Source: Turritopsis dohrnii (taxonomy: Eukaryota > Cnidaria > Hydrozoa > Anthoathecata > Oceaniidae). From it: a stretch of 64,000 nucleotides of DNA. Below are positions 12,401-23,433 of this stretch, in pieces. The translations under genes were made by a program, and so were the position numbers. The notes under the pieces are model-generated. The model searched no databases. It was not told the origin of the DNA and saw nothing but the letters and a program-made list of their open reading frames with translations. Positions within the stretch are counted from its first letter, which is position 1. Each line of letters begins with the position of its first letter. The DNA lies in NCBI GenBank assembly GCA_027922465.2, contig BQMF02000033.1:620001-684000 (forward strand), read 5' to 3'.

Positions 12401-15400
12401 CATTTCGGTCGGTAGTAGTAGGAGGAGGAGGAGGAGGAGGAGGAGTAGTCCAAGGGTGTTTTAATACGGTATTCGCTTCGCTGCTACCGTAATAAAAGAA
12501 CTCGGAGTTACACAACAGGTTGTCAGTTCACACGTTTCCCTTCAAGTAAAAAGCACATACAAAAAAATGACATTAAATGACATTAAATTACCTTATTCCA
12601 CCGCTGTTGACATTGTATCTCCGTTCGGTTTGGAAAGAAAGAACTTATGACTGACCAGTTGCAACCGAAATGAGCGCAAAGCTCACGCAGTTTGTTATCC
12701 TCAGATTTCAACCACTTTCCTTTCTGCACTCGAACCTTGCCAGTTTCTTCTTGTGTATTCAAGTCATTGCATAATGACTGCTGAGAGACAGCTGCAATGC
12801 TGAAAAGTTAAATACACTCTCAACAATACAATTTTCTCATTTTCTCTTACCTGCATAAAACATAAGACCTAAACAAAAGTCAGGGAAAAGTGACCAATTT
12901 TTTTGGTGGGTGACCAAATTTTCCCCCGACTTTTCTGCACCCGACCAAAACTTTTCCCTGACCCCCTGTTGTGCCTAGAAATGTAATAAAAAGCTGGTTT
13001 TGTAATACCTGCCTAGATTTGTAATAAATACGGCTCAAAATGTAATACCTGCCTAGATTTGTAATAAAATCGACTCAAAATGTAATAAAAAGGCTGCCGC
13101 GTTTTGTAATAAAATATTGGCTCAAAATGTAATAAAATAGCTGCCTAGATTTGTAATAAAATCGGCTTATTTTGCAATAAGGCTGGGCCCAATTTGGACC
13201 AAATTTTGAATGTACTCCAATTTTCTTAAAAATTCGTACAAAGCACAATTGGAAGGTACTGATATAATTAATTTGATGGTCAATTTTTCAAATTTAACAA
13301 AATTGGGTAAATCGGGCCCAATTTGGACCAAATTTTGAGTGTTCTTCAATTTTCATAAAAATTTGCAGAAGATATAACTGAAAGGTACTGATTTCGAATT
13401 AGACATTCATTTTTTTTCAATTTTACGAAAATTGGCCAATTTAGGCCCAATTTGGACCAAATTTCGAAAGTTCTCCAATTTTCTTAAAAATTTGTGTACA
13501 AAGCACAATTGGAAGGTACTGATATTAAATTTGACATTCATTTTTTCCAGTTTGACAAAATTCGGCAATTTAGGCCTAATTTGGACCAAACTTTGAGCGT
13601 TCTTCAATTTTCCAACAAAATTTGTATAATTGGTATAATTGAATAGTACTGATTTCAAATTTGACATTCATCTTTCCAGTTTGACGAAAATTGGGCAAAT
13701 CGGGCCCAATTTGGACCAAATCTTGAAAGTCCTCCAATTTTCGTAAAACTTTGCGTAAAGAACAATTGGAAGATGCTGATTTGGACCAAATCTTGAAAGT
13801 CCTCCAATTTTCGTAAAACTTTGCGTAAAGAACAATTGGAAGATGCTGATTTCGAATTTGACATTCATTATTTCAAATTTGACAAAATTAGGCAAATCGG
13901 GCCCAATTGAAACTAAATTTTGAAAGTTATTCAATTTTCGTAAAATTTTGTACAAAGCACAATCGAAAGGTGCTGATTTCGAATTTGACAGTCATTCTTC
14001 TAATTTGTATGTATCTCAGATAGTGAATACCAGCAATGACACCTTTCTTTTATGAGACTCACATTCAGTTTCCGCACGTAGAGTAAGGAAACTGTTTAAA
14101 GTAGACTTACTGTCTATCTATTTAAGATGCGACAGAATTCCTAACAATGAAAATGACCCGTCTCTAACCCGCATCAAAAACATATGGATTACAGCTGAAA
14201 TCAGGCAAATATGGCAGAAATCTGCGTGCTTGTAAGAGCATTTCATCAGTTTCTTGCAGTAAGTGACAGAAGAAAGAAGGAATTAATGTTTGATTCTTTA
14301 CAAATATTTGGCGCCGTTATTTTCTTCTTCTTGAAATTGTCTTTTATTAAAAACCTGACGTCAATTTCAAAGAGTCAATTCGATGTGTTTTATCGATTTC
14401 TAAGAGTATTGTCTGCTTTTTCTCTTACTGTGAAACTCGTTTAACACAGACAATTATAAATAGAAATATATTGGCCTGATAGAATCTGAGCCTACGAATG
14501 GTTCTAAAATATTCTTAAAGTTTAGCCGAAATGAGCCTTATGATTCTTATAAAAGTAAAGTAAAGATTTTGCAATTTATTTATAAGTTTTGAAATTATAC
14601 TGTTTTTACTCCCAATTTTGTTTGTAGAAAAAGACTAACGTTATTTGAAATAATGACTGTCAAGTTCGAAATCAGCATCTTCCAATTGCTTTGTGCAAAT
14701 TTTTACGAAAATTAAAGAATTTTCAAAATTTGGTTACAATTGGGCCAAATTTGCCTAATTTTGTTAAATTTGAAATAATGAATGTCAAATTCGAAATCAG
14801 CATCTTCCAATTGTTCTTTACGCAAAGTTTTACGAAAATTCAAGAACTTTCAAAATTTGGTTACAATTGGGCCATATTTGCCTAATTTTGTTAAATTTGA
14901 AATAATGAATGTCAAATTCGAAATCAGCATCTTCCAATTGTTCCTTACGCAAAGTTTTACGAAAATTAAAGAACTTTCAAAATTTGGTCCAAATTGGGCC
15001 GATTTGCCCAATTTTTGTCAAACTGAAAAAAATGAATGTCAAATGCGAAATCAGCACCTTTTTATTATATCTTGAGCAAATTTTTACGAAAATTGAAGAA
15101 TTTTACGAAAATTTGGCCTAAATTGCCCAATTTTGTTCGTTATTACAAAATCAGCCGATTTTATTACAAATCTAGGCAGCTATTTTATTACATTTTGAGC
15201 CAACATTTTATTACAAAACACGGCAGCTTTTTTATTACATTTTGAGTCGATTTTATTACAAATCTAGGCAGGTATTACATTTTGAGCCGTTTTTATTACA
15301 AATCTAGGCAGGTATTACAAAACCAGCTTTTTATTACATTTCTAGGCACAACACCCCCGATAAAGTATACAATAACTCAAACGTTATTGTAATAGCTTGA

Positions 15401-15803
15401 TTATTTTCTTCTTATATTGAGAACAATTAGTCAAAAAAAGTGACTAATTTCAAAAATTGGTCGGGGAAAAGTGACAAAAATTTCTTTAGGTGGCTAAAAT
15501 TTTCCCGGACTAAAATCTTTCCTAACTAAATTTTTTACCGACTTTTTTTTCCTTGATAAGGTATTATCGAACATCACAATAAAGGAGATCGGAATACAAC
15601 ACCTGATGTTTTCTTCAAATGGATCATAATTACGGAAAAATTTTAGGTTTTCCATTGTTCAAAATTTTTGGATTACAGTTCTTTTAACTTCCTTGAAATC
15701 CCCAAGTCTGGCTAAATGTGCACGAATTGTAGGAAGCTTAATTTTAAAAGTAGTTTACTTGCCTGCCAACAAATCCACTGTCTTCAGCTGACGTCTCTGC
15801 CAT
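9488..15803 (-). CDS. MYBL2-like: R1R2R3 MYB transcription factor (B-Myb/A-Myb/c-Myb type), complete, 656 aa
   Basis: DNA-binding cell-cycle transcription factor. Exons 15763-15803, 12592-12799, 10802-11484 and 9488-10526; phases 2, 0 and 2 all agree. Repeat R1 (about residues 39-83) shows [10 protein letters not shown] and QCQQRW. R2 (about 84-137) has [20 protein letters not shown] and [13 protein letters not shown]3 (about 138-188) has [14 protein letters not shown] and [15 protein letters not shown]. The C-terminus carries [10 protein letters not shown] (B-Myb-like SPSQFLN region) and ends with [16 protein letters not shown], a tail conserved in vertebrate MYB proteins. Intron 1 appears to use a GC-AG donor (GGCAG/GCAAGT) and hosts the 2.4 kb palindromic element at 12967-15353. 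The start ATG follows an in-frame TGA. AATAAA for this strand lies near 9432-9437. Confidence 0.92.
12417..12447. repeat. GGA/GAG microsatellite in MYB intron 2
   Basis: About eight consecutive GGA triplets following GTAGTAGTAG. Intronic; no role evident. Confidence 0.8.
12967..15353. mobile_element. 2.4 kb giant palindromic non-autonomous element with inverted tandem arrays
   Basis: The ends are TGTTGTGCCTAGAAATG and its complement, with about 200 bases of near-perfect inverted match (12967-13175 against 15145-15353) made of TGTAATAAAA-bearing subrepeats. CCCCC flanks both ends (12962-12966 and 15354-15358), a likely 5 bp duplication. Inside are two arrays of a ~128 bp unit (key word CCAATTTGGACCAAAT), six to seven copies at 13185-14000 and three to four inverted copies at 14655-15140, around a 630 bp unrelated centre. 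The repeat frames translate openly ([12 protein letters not shown] repeats), but I take that as chance from the repeat composition. It is inserted in an older repeat whose flanks contain AAAAGTGAC and TTTTCCC words; one of those (TTTTTACCGACTTTTTT) recurs near 45510. Confidence 0.8.
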
Positions 15804-18004
15804 GCACAATACGTGGATTTCATCAACTTTGATCCTTCATTTGCAGAACTTTCAATTATTTCATTGAATCATCTAGAAATTTATAAATAAAATGAAAGCC
15901 TCTATCATGAATATTACTTGATAGTCTTGGGAAAACAACAAGACTTTAAAATGTAGTAGTTTTTCTATACCTGAAAATATTATACCTTGATATGCTTCAG
16001 TTTTATGTGAGAAAAAGCATATAGCATAGAGACCTAAATTTTCTACTAGTACACCAGAACATATAATAAACAACAATATAATGTTTAGTTGTTAATTACG
16101 CAAAATTTGCATTTCAAACTGGATAAATCATGAAGAGGGGGCTCTAAGTCATTAGCAATCCCTTGTGCAAAAATCTTTGACGTGAGCTATTGGCCACTAG
16201 TGTCAAATCTTAATAACATATTGATTGGTATATTTGATGGTATTTTCTTTCATAAAACACATACGAAGTCTATTTGCTCAAAAGTTATCAAATGAAGGTC
16301 ATTGTCAGCAAAATAGTTACATGTTTGTTATGCAATTGGAGAAGTCCAGGAAGACTCCAGATTCGATTTTTTAACCACACAGAGAGCAATAAGTCAAATT
16401 CGCCCTCAGTTTTCTTTTGTTTCTGAGTGTTGGGAGAGTCAGACCTCCAACCATTCCATGGATGAGTGTCACCCATTATTGGGAAAAATGGGTATCTGTC
16501 AGCTGTCTGAAAATTGTAACCAACATCAGATGTTGGTTTTTGAGAATGAAAATTCCAATACTGACAACTTCTTTAGAACCTTTTAAATGCCCCATAACAC
16601 AAAATGGGACATGTACAATAATTATTCTGTGATGCGGAGATATGTGAGGACTACATTAGTGGAGAGCAATTACTCATGAAAATCATTGCATTTAGAGCTT
16701 GGCCTGAAGAGCTTTGATTTTTATCTCATGCGTCATCAATTATATGAGTAACAAGGAAAGGCAATTTAAGAGATCTAGGATTTATATTGCTACTTACTGT
16801 ATTACACAAAATATTTATCACAAGACAAGCCAGTTTCTTTTTTACAGGGTTTGTGAAATATTTCCTAAATGAAATTCTATGAACTTTCTTTCAAATCAGA
16901 TAATTTTCCCTTAATACCATTTTAAAAACAAGCCTTAAAGATAAATTCTAAAATTCTTTAAATGTGACAGATGAAATCTTTCAAACTAAGTTCAAAGTTC
17001 ATAGAAGAAGCAACTTTATGTTGGGTTAAAATAGACTTGGTTACTTGAGTGTAGGAAGAATGAGAAACATTTCTTTGTCTTTCAAAACAAGTACATAAGT
17101 TAATTTCATCTCATCCAGTTCAAATGAATGCTCACAGTAGGTAAAACGTCACTGCAATGATTCAGTAGAAATTTTTTAACTTCACAGTGATTTTTCAACA
17201 ACTCTATACACTGGGGGTAAGGTTCCTAAAACATTTACATACATTATAATTGACAAAAGTTGATTTACAAACCAACAAACAAGAACAGATTCTTTTCTTT
17301 CCCTATTTCCCTATTGCGGAGCAAGGACATCCCCAAAATCCTCAAGGTCAATAAGTAAAGAATGCGAATGTTTAAAATTAAAAACTACTTCTCAACCAAC
17401 TACACAAACATTATTTTTCAATTATTCTCATTTTTCAGGATTCGTAAAAATTTACACCATTAACACTCTCTAGTTTTTCTAAGCCCACTTGCGCGCATGT
17501 TTTTAAAAAACTTTTTATAAAGTTTTGCTAGGTTCTTCTAGGTGTTTGAAATACAAATCGACGACCGTGTCCCCCCAAAAATGTATACTTCGTGAATCAG
17601 TTTACACAAAATCAATACATGAAGTGAATGTCTTCAAAATGTCAGCATAGAACCCACTTAGATTTCAAAGTTTCTTTGATCAATGTTAAATGGGATTAAA
17701 AGAAATTAAAGATAAAAAGGAGATCGTAAAGAAGTTCTCTATATTTTGTAAACAGAGTGAAAAAGACAGGCTTTTGTTTTTTAAATGTCTGAGGCTTGTG
17801 CTTGTTTGTACGCATGTGGGTTGTATTGCTTTTTAAACTCCGTGAGGCAAAAAATGTCAAATTTTAAAATGTATGTCAAAATAGTTCCTTTGGCAATTTG
17901 TACACATTTTCTATAAACCACAAGTTTTCGAATAGTAACTCTTGATTACTACTCTCAAAAATCTGCACAAGAAAACCTTGAACTGAACTGGTCAGTAAAA
18001 ACAA
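15804..18004. other. Gene-free stretch upstream of MYB
   Basis: No exon with supporting splice signals was recognised on either strand. The first few hundred bases should contain the MYB promoter (transcribed leftward), but no clear TATA box or other element stands out. The remainder is AT-rich unique-looking sequence. Confidence 0.4.
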
Positions 18005-19030
18005 TAACAGTTACTTCTTGGAAAATAGCATCTTCTTACTCTTTTTTTCCAAATTATCAAGATCATCTTGAAACTTTCGTTTCCTATCAGTGCCTACTTT
18101 CAGCTTTGAATTAGCAGATTCTAGAAGATCTCTTTGTAAATTATTGTCTTTCTTCTGTAAAGCTTTGCCAAGATCACTCTGGGCCTGAAGTATTAAATCG
18201 TTTCTTACAGATTTACCAATCTAAGAGCTGTCAATGTGTCTTCATAGGTGGAATAGCCATGCACCTCCAAAATCAATATTGATGGAAAAGCCTCTGACGC
18301 AAAAACAATGACGTCATATTTTTTGCTGGTTCTGTTAAAATATTTGTTCAGAACATCATAACAGATGTTTGTACCAATTTTCATGCTTTGGTCACAATTT
18401 GCAGTATTTTTTTCTAATCCTCTAGACTACATGGGCAACCAATTGAGCATACTTTTTGAGCCCTTTTTCGTCAACCAAAGAATCGACCGTTGCCCAAAAT
18501 TCATGAATTCTCTTCATAATACGTTTGAATGGGGCAGGTTCGATGCCACACACTTGCTCAGCTCTTTTCCAGTACGAATCGATTTGCTTTGCAGCTGATG
18601 CACTAGCTTCCCCTTCATCAAATTTGTACCATTCATCTTGGATGTCTTCGTTTTGAAAGAACTGCCACTGATCTCAAATTTGGTCAACAAGAGATTCTTT
18701 TGTTGCACCTTTAACACCAAATACTTTATCAAGACATTTATTATTAAGCACTGATGTGATTTTGATGGCTAGGTTTAAGATGGCTAGGTTTGAGGTGGCT
18801 AGGTTTGAGATGGCTAGGAATCGGGCTTTTCAGGATGAATAAACTGGGCGTGCTGCAACAAAGACACGTCATAAGGTAGATTTGAATGAAGATTTTGAAC
18901 AGCTGTGACAAAGAAATTGCAATAGTCCCGAAGGAATTTCTCCTCTCTGCTTGATGAAATTTGAAATTTTATGCTTTTCTTTTCTTTATGCCGTCTGGGA
19001 GGTCTGACTCTGGATTAGTACAGCTCAGCT
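18005..19030 (-). pseudogene. Decayed hAT-like transposon protein, C-terminal region
   Basis: Minus-strand pieces read in order: FVTAVQNLHSNLPYDVSLLQ, AQFIHPEKPDS, SVLNNKCLDKVFGVKGATKE, EWYKFDEGEASASAAKQID, SYWKRAEQVCGIEP, FWATVDSLVDEKGLKKYAQL, LILEVHGYSTYEDTLTALRL, and finally RKRKFQDDLDNLEKKSKKM. I recall this order (HPEKRNS, GLxKYxxLxxLVK, LExHGxSxxxxTxxALRxV, lysine-rich coiled coil) from transposase-like proteins abundant in cnidarians. At least two in-frame stops, a short GGCTAGGTTTGAG tandem insertion at about 18765-18817, and a frameshift near 18215 disrupt it. Confidence 0.6.
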
Positions 19031-20440
19031 CAATGTCCTTCTCAACTCCAACATCAAGAATATCTGTCTACTGCATCACTTATATTTGACGTTTCTCTAG
19101 CTATTTAAATGAATTTGTCATATCACCGAACCAACAATATCTACATCAACTGTCTAGATAGTTGTGTATAGAGGTTGTGAATAGTTCAGGCCTGGCCGTA
19201 AGAAAATTAGCAGATGTGCAGTCATCGACGCCTTAATTGATGATATCAGTTATGGCATGCACTTGTGTAAATTTTGACAGATGTGCGATCAATTTTTTCA
19301 ACGATCAACGATCAACGATCTTCATTCTGCATGGTAATTACAAGTCAAATTTGAAATGTGTCATATGTAAAAACAATGAAATTTTCACGGAGAATGAATT
19401 TAATAAAAGAAAACAATATTTTCGAAGATTCGGAACGTAAAATGTTAGCTAAAAGACTACTTTGACGATAAGTAAAATTTATTAAAGAGGAAAAATAAAA
19501 CCTGAAAATAAAAAAATCTCCATCGCTTTGGTTTGAAGTTCAAATGGTTTTTGAATTGAATCAAAAACATTTCGGTTCCATTAACTCGTCACCACCTGGC
19601 TGGCTATTTTTTTAAATAAAAGATTATTTTTTCGAAACTGCAACCTTTCGCATACTTTTGTAACTTAAAAGAATGTTAAAAAGAAAGAGAAAACTACATA
19701 ATGCAGTTAAATAACATAATACATAATAAAATCATGCGTACCAACCTCCTTCTTCATTCCTCAGCGGATTTCGCTGAGTAGACTTGCTTTCTACTACGAA
19801 ACGAAGAAAATTTGTGAGCATTGATTTTTAATTCAAAATCACTACCGTATTCCAAAGCGATCTGAGACCCCACTACTAAAATGGTAGCAAAGGTTCGTTC
19901 CGTTATTGTAAAATTTAATCGTAGCACATGAACAATTTCCGCAGCAAAACTTTCAACTGGGGACAGATTTTTGTTGAATTTTAAATAAACATTTGTTATT
20001 AGTCAACAAGCCAGGCGTGCAATTGCTACACACGTAAATAAATCTTGGCGTGTGGGGAGACGTGTGCGTGGGATTGCACGTCTCTTACAACCAGGCCTGC
20101 AGTTTGTTACAAGATGTTTGATTTGTTATTAATCAGTTTTTATCTTATATTTTTTATTTTTCAGCTGATGATGGTTAGTACTAACCGAAATATATATATA
20201 TACTCTAAGCATTCTGAATTTCTGAATTCTATGCTGCCATCTTCCTGACAAACTTCCTAAATCACAAGCACAAAAGTTATTATACTGCTGGGCTAACAAA
20301 TGTTGGCATTACAAATTCATTTAGTGGTAAAAACATTGTGGTGAGTAAATATCAAATCATTGAACCAACAATGTATATTAATTGTATTTTCAGAATATAT
20401 TTCTTGCAGAAATATACTTGCATGAGCTGCAAAAATATTT

Positions 20441-20442
<2 letters not shown>
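19031..20442. other. Gene-free stretch
   Basis: Low-complexity AT-rich DNA. A short triple repeat of AACGATC lies near 19300-19320, and GC-richer words appear near 20040-20100 (GGGGAGACGTGTGCGTGGGA). No exon recognised. Confidence 0.35.

Positions 20443-20480
<38 letters not shown>
20443..20480. repeat. Homopolymer run of 38 G
   Basis: Uninterrupted G from 20443 to 20480, directly joined to the first 618 bp tandem unit. Very rare in AT-rich DNA. It may be a true G-quadruplex-prone tract or a sequencing/assembly artefact. Confidence 0.9.
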
Positions 20481-20481
<1 letters not shown>

Positions 20482-22338
20482 TTTTTATTAACACTTGAGT
20501 GAGTGATATAGAATCAAAAAAGCGATTCATTAGAATCGGAAAAACGATTCATGTGAAGCAGAAAAGTGATTCATGTTATATTTATATTTGTAAAACAGGA
20601 AAAAATGAAAAGAAGCTGCCGTCACATTAAAAAAACAAAACAAACTTTAGAGCAACCAAAAGATAGCTATGTATACACCATTTAATCATGAATTAAACAA
20701 TTTTCTAAAAACATTCCTTATAGAAGAAGTCTTTACTTTTGCTGATGTTAAGAGAGAGATATCCAACAAAATAGCATCCAACAAACAAACAAAAAAATGG
20801 CTTCCCCTCCTCTCCTCCTACTATAAGTTTTTCACTATTTTTACTACAAAATGTAGCAGTGTTGAGAGGTTTATTTTGAGAAGAACGAAGAGAAAATTGT
20901 GTATGTAAACATCACCTGTAAACTCATTTATTATATGTCCATAGCAAGTCACTTCTTCCAAAATCAGTTAAATAAATGATGGTAGCAATCAATATAATTT
21001 TATTTCCCCCCTCTCCATGACATATCGAGAAAAAAGGGAGGTCATGACAATTATACAATAGTTTAAACTTAATCATTTGATTCTGAGATGACCCATTTTT
21101 TTTTATTAACACTTGAGTGAGTGATATAGAATCAAAAAAGCGATTCATTAGAATCGGAAAAACGATTCATGTGAAGCAGAAAAGTGATTCATGTTATATT
21201 TATATTTGTAAAACAGGAAAAAATGAAAAGAAGCTGCCGTCACATTAAAAAAACAAAACAAACTTTAGAGCAACCAAAAGATAGCTATGTATACACCATT
21301 TAATCATGAATTAAACAATTTTCTAAAAACATTCCTTATAGAAGAAGTCTTTACTTTTGCTGATGTTAAGAGAGAGATATCCAACAAAATAGCATCCAAC
21401 AAACAAACAAAAAAATGGCTTCCCCTCCTCTCCTCCTACTATAAGTTTTTCACTATTTTTACTACAAAATGTAGCAGTGTTGAGAGGTTTATTTTGAGAA
21501 GAACGAAGAGAAAATTGTGTATGTAAACATCACCTGTAAACTCATTTATTATATGTCCATAGCAAGTCACTTCTTCCAAAATCAGTTAAATAAATGATGG
21601 TAGCAATCAATATAATTTTATTTCCCCCCTCTCCATGACATATCGAGAAAAAAGGGAGGTCATGACAATTATACAATAGTTTAAACTTAATCATTTGATT
21701 CTGAGATGACCCATTTTTTTTTATTAACACTTGAGTGAGTGATATAGAATCAAAAAAGCGATTCATTAGAATCGGAAAAACGATTCATGTGAAGCAGAAA
21801 AGTGATTCATGTTATATTTATATTTGTAAAACAGGAAAAAATGAAAAGAAGCTGCCGTCACATTAAAAAAACAAAACAAACTTTAGAGCAACCAAAAGAT
21901 AGCTATGTATACACCATTTAATCATGAATTAAACAATTTTCTAAAAACATTCCTTATAGAAGAAGTCTTTACTTTTGCTGATGTTAAGAGAGAGATATCC
22001 AACAAAATAGCATCCAACAAACAAACAAAAAAATGGCTTCCCCTCCTCTCCTCCTACTATAAGTTTTTCACTATTTTTACTACAAAATGTAGCAGTGTTG
22101 AGAGGTTTATTTTGAGAAGAACGAAGAGAAAATTGTGTATGTAAACATCACCTGTAAACTCATTTATTATATGTCCATAGCAAGTCACTTCTTCCAAAAT
22201 CAGTTAAATAAATGATGGTAGCAATCAATATAATTTTATTTCCCCCCTCTCCATGACATATCGAGAAAAAAGGGAGGTCATGACAATTATACAATAGTTT
22301 AAACTTAATCATTTGATTCTGAGATGACCCATTTTTTT
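20481..22338. repeat. Three head-to-tail copies of a 618 bp unit, essentially identical
   Basis: The words GAATCAAAAAAGCGATTCAT and TATGTATACACCATTTAATC recur at exactly 618-base spacing (for example 20669, 21287 and 21905), with no difference noticed except in the T-run at the joints. Each unit holds a 79-codon open frame (MYTPFNHELNNFLKTFLIEE onward). That frame matches no family I know and is repeated only because the DNA is; I do not call it a gene. The unit shares its opening GATTCATTAGAATCGG words with 6.6-6.7 kb. Confidence 0.95.
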
Positions 22339-22661
22339 AATAGAAAGTCACTTACGCAAAAAGAAAAATATAGTTGTTTGCACCCTTTGCTTTATAAACT
22401 TTCTTCGCTGCTACTTCCGTCCTATTGGTTTTTATTGTTGTGATGACCCCGCGCAAACTTTATTTATTTATTTGTTACACTTTTATTTCGATTTTCCCTT
22501 GTGTTGAGAGAAGTGCGCGCGACACGCGTGAAGAAAAGGAGATCATTGGAGGAGGGTGATGTTTGTTTTTAATAAGAAGTAATTTGTTAAAAGTCAAATA
22601 CTACTGTGTGAAGGTTGGTGAACGTGATTGATCGTTTACTTTTGCAATTTTTAATAAAAAT

Positions 22662-23153
22662 ATGGCGAAAGCAACAACATTCTTTGACCCAAATGCCCCT
22701 ACAATTGTCTTAAAGAGTTTATTTTCAAAGTACGATAAAGACGGCAGTGGACAGTTGAATAAAGAAGAAATAACCGTACTATTTCATGATGATCTGGGTT
22801 TCACAAAACAACAAAGCGAAGCCTATGCGTTACTCTTAGACAAAGATGGAAATGGCGAGGTATCGTTTGACGAATTTCATTCTTGGTTGAAAAGCGGAGA
22901 AAAGTTTCAAAACATTAACGACAAATCCAGATATAGACGTCTTCAAAAAGCGGTAGATATGTTCAAGAAATACGACATCGACAATAATCAGTCGTTAGAT
23001 AGGGAGGAATTTAAACAGTTATTCAAAGAGGTCGGTGGGAAACCAAAAAAACTGGACGCAGCATTGAAAGAGTTGGACACAGACGAGAACAACAGAATAT
23101 CTTTCCAGGAATTTCTTAGATGGCTAAACTGGGTGCCGTTAGAAGATTTTTAA
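22662..23153 (+). CDS. Four-EF-hand calcium-binding protein, single exon, 163 aa
   Basis: Small soluble Ca2+-binding protein of the calmodulin/calcyphosine type. Four 12-residue loops are visible: DKDGSGQLNKEE (about 25-36), DKDGNGEVSFDE (about 61-72), DIDNNQSLDREE (about 106-117) and DTDENNRISFQE (about 140-151). Loops 1 and 2 are canonical. Loops 3 and 4 lack the usual glycine at position 6 (N instead), so binding there may be weaker. No signal peptide or membrane segment. The start is the first ATG (AAAAATATGGCG). AATAAA overlaps the stop codon and recurs at about 23347. No intron, unlike its neighbours, so a retrocopy origin is possible. It converges on the RPS6KC1-like gene, which ends about 280 bases away. 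Exact subfamily unknown. Confidence 0.85.
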   Translation: MAKATTFFDPNAPTIVLKSLFSKYDKDGSGQLNKEEITVLFHDDLGFTKQQSEAYALLLDKDGNGEVSFDEFHSWLKSGEKFQNINDKSRYRRLQKAVDMFKKYDIDNNQSLDREEFKQLFKEVGGKPKKLDAALKELDTDENNRISFQEFLRWLNWVPLEDF

Positions 23154-23433
23154 TAAACTTCGCTTCTTTAAAATGAAATTAATTAAAACTTAGAAATCAT
23201 TTACTGAAAATTTCTCTCCTCGGAAGCTGGACAGTGTCACTCGACGTTTAGTGGGAATAACATTCTCTTCTTCTTCTTCTTATCAACAGAATTTTTTTAT
23301 CAAAAAGATTGGAATTGTATAACAAAAATGTATGTGGTGTTTTCTTAATAAAAGAAATCATTAAAGATTTATTCTGGGAAATATAAAAAAATACTGTTCT
23401 ATAGAATTTCTATATAATTTATTGCACAAAAGG

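Noticed and set aside
13167..15245. Series of 60-97 codon frames with recurrent [20 protein letters not shown] peptides
   Set aside because: They occur on both strands of the mirror-image 128 bp arrays and change frame from unit to unit. Best explained as open frames of a non-coding tandem repeat.
20669..22144. Three identical 79-codon frames MYTPFNHELNNFLKTFLIEE...
   Set aside because: Identity follows from the 618 bp DNA duplication. No splice or start context, no known motif, and no codon-level conservation can be judged.
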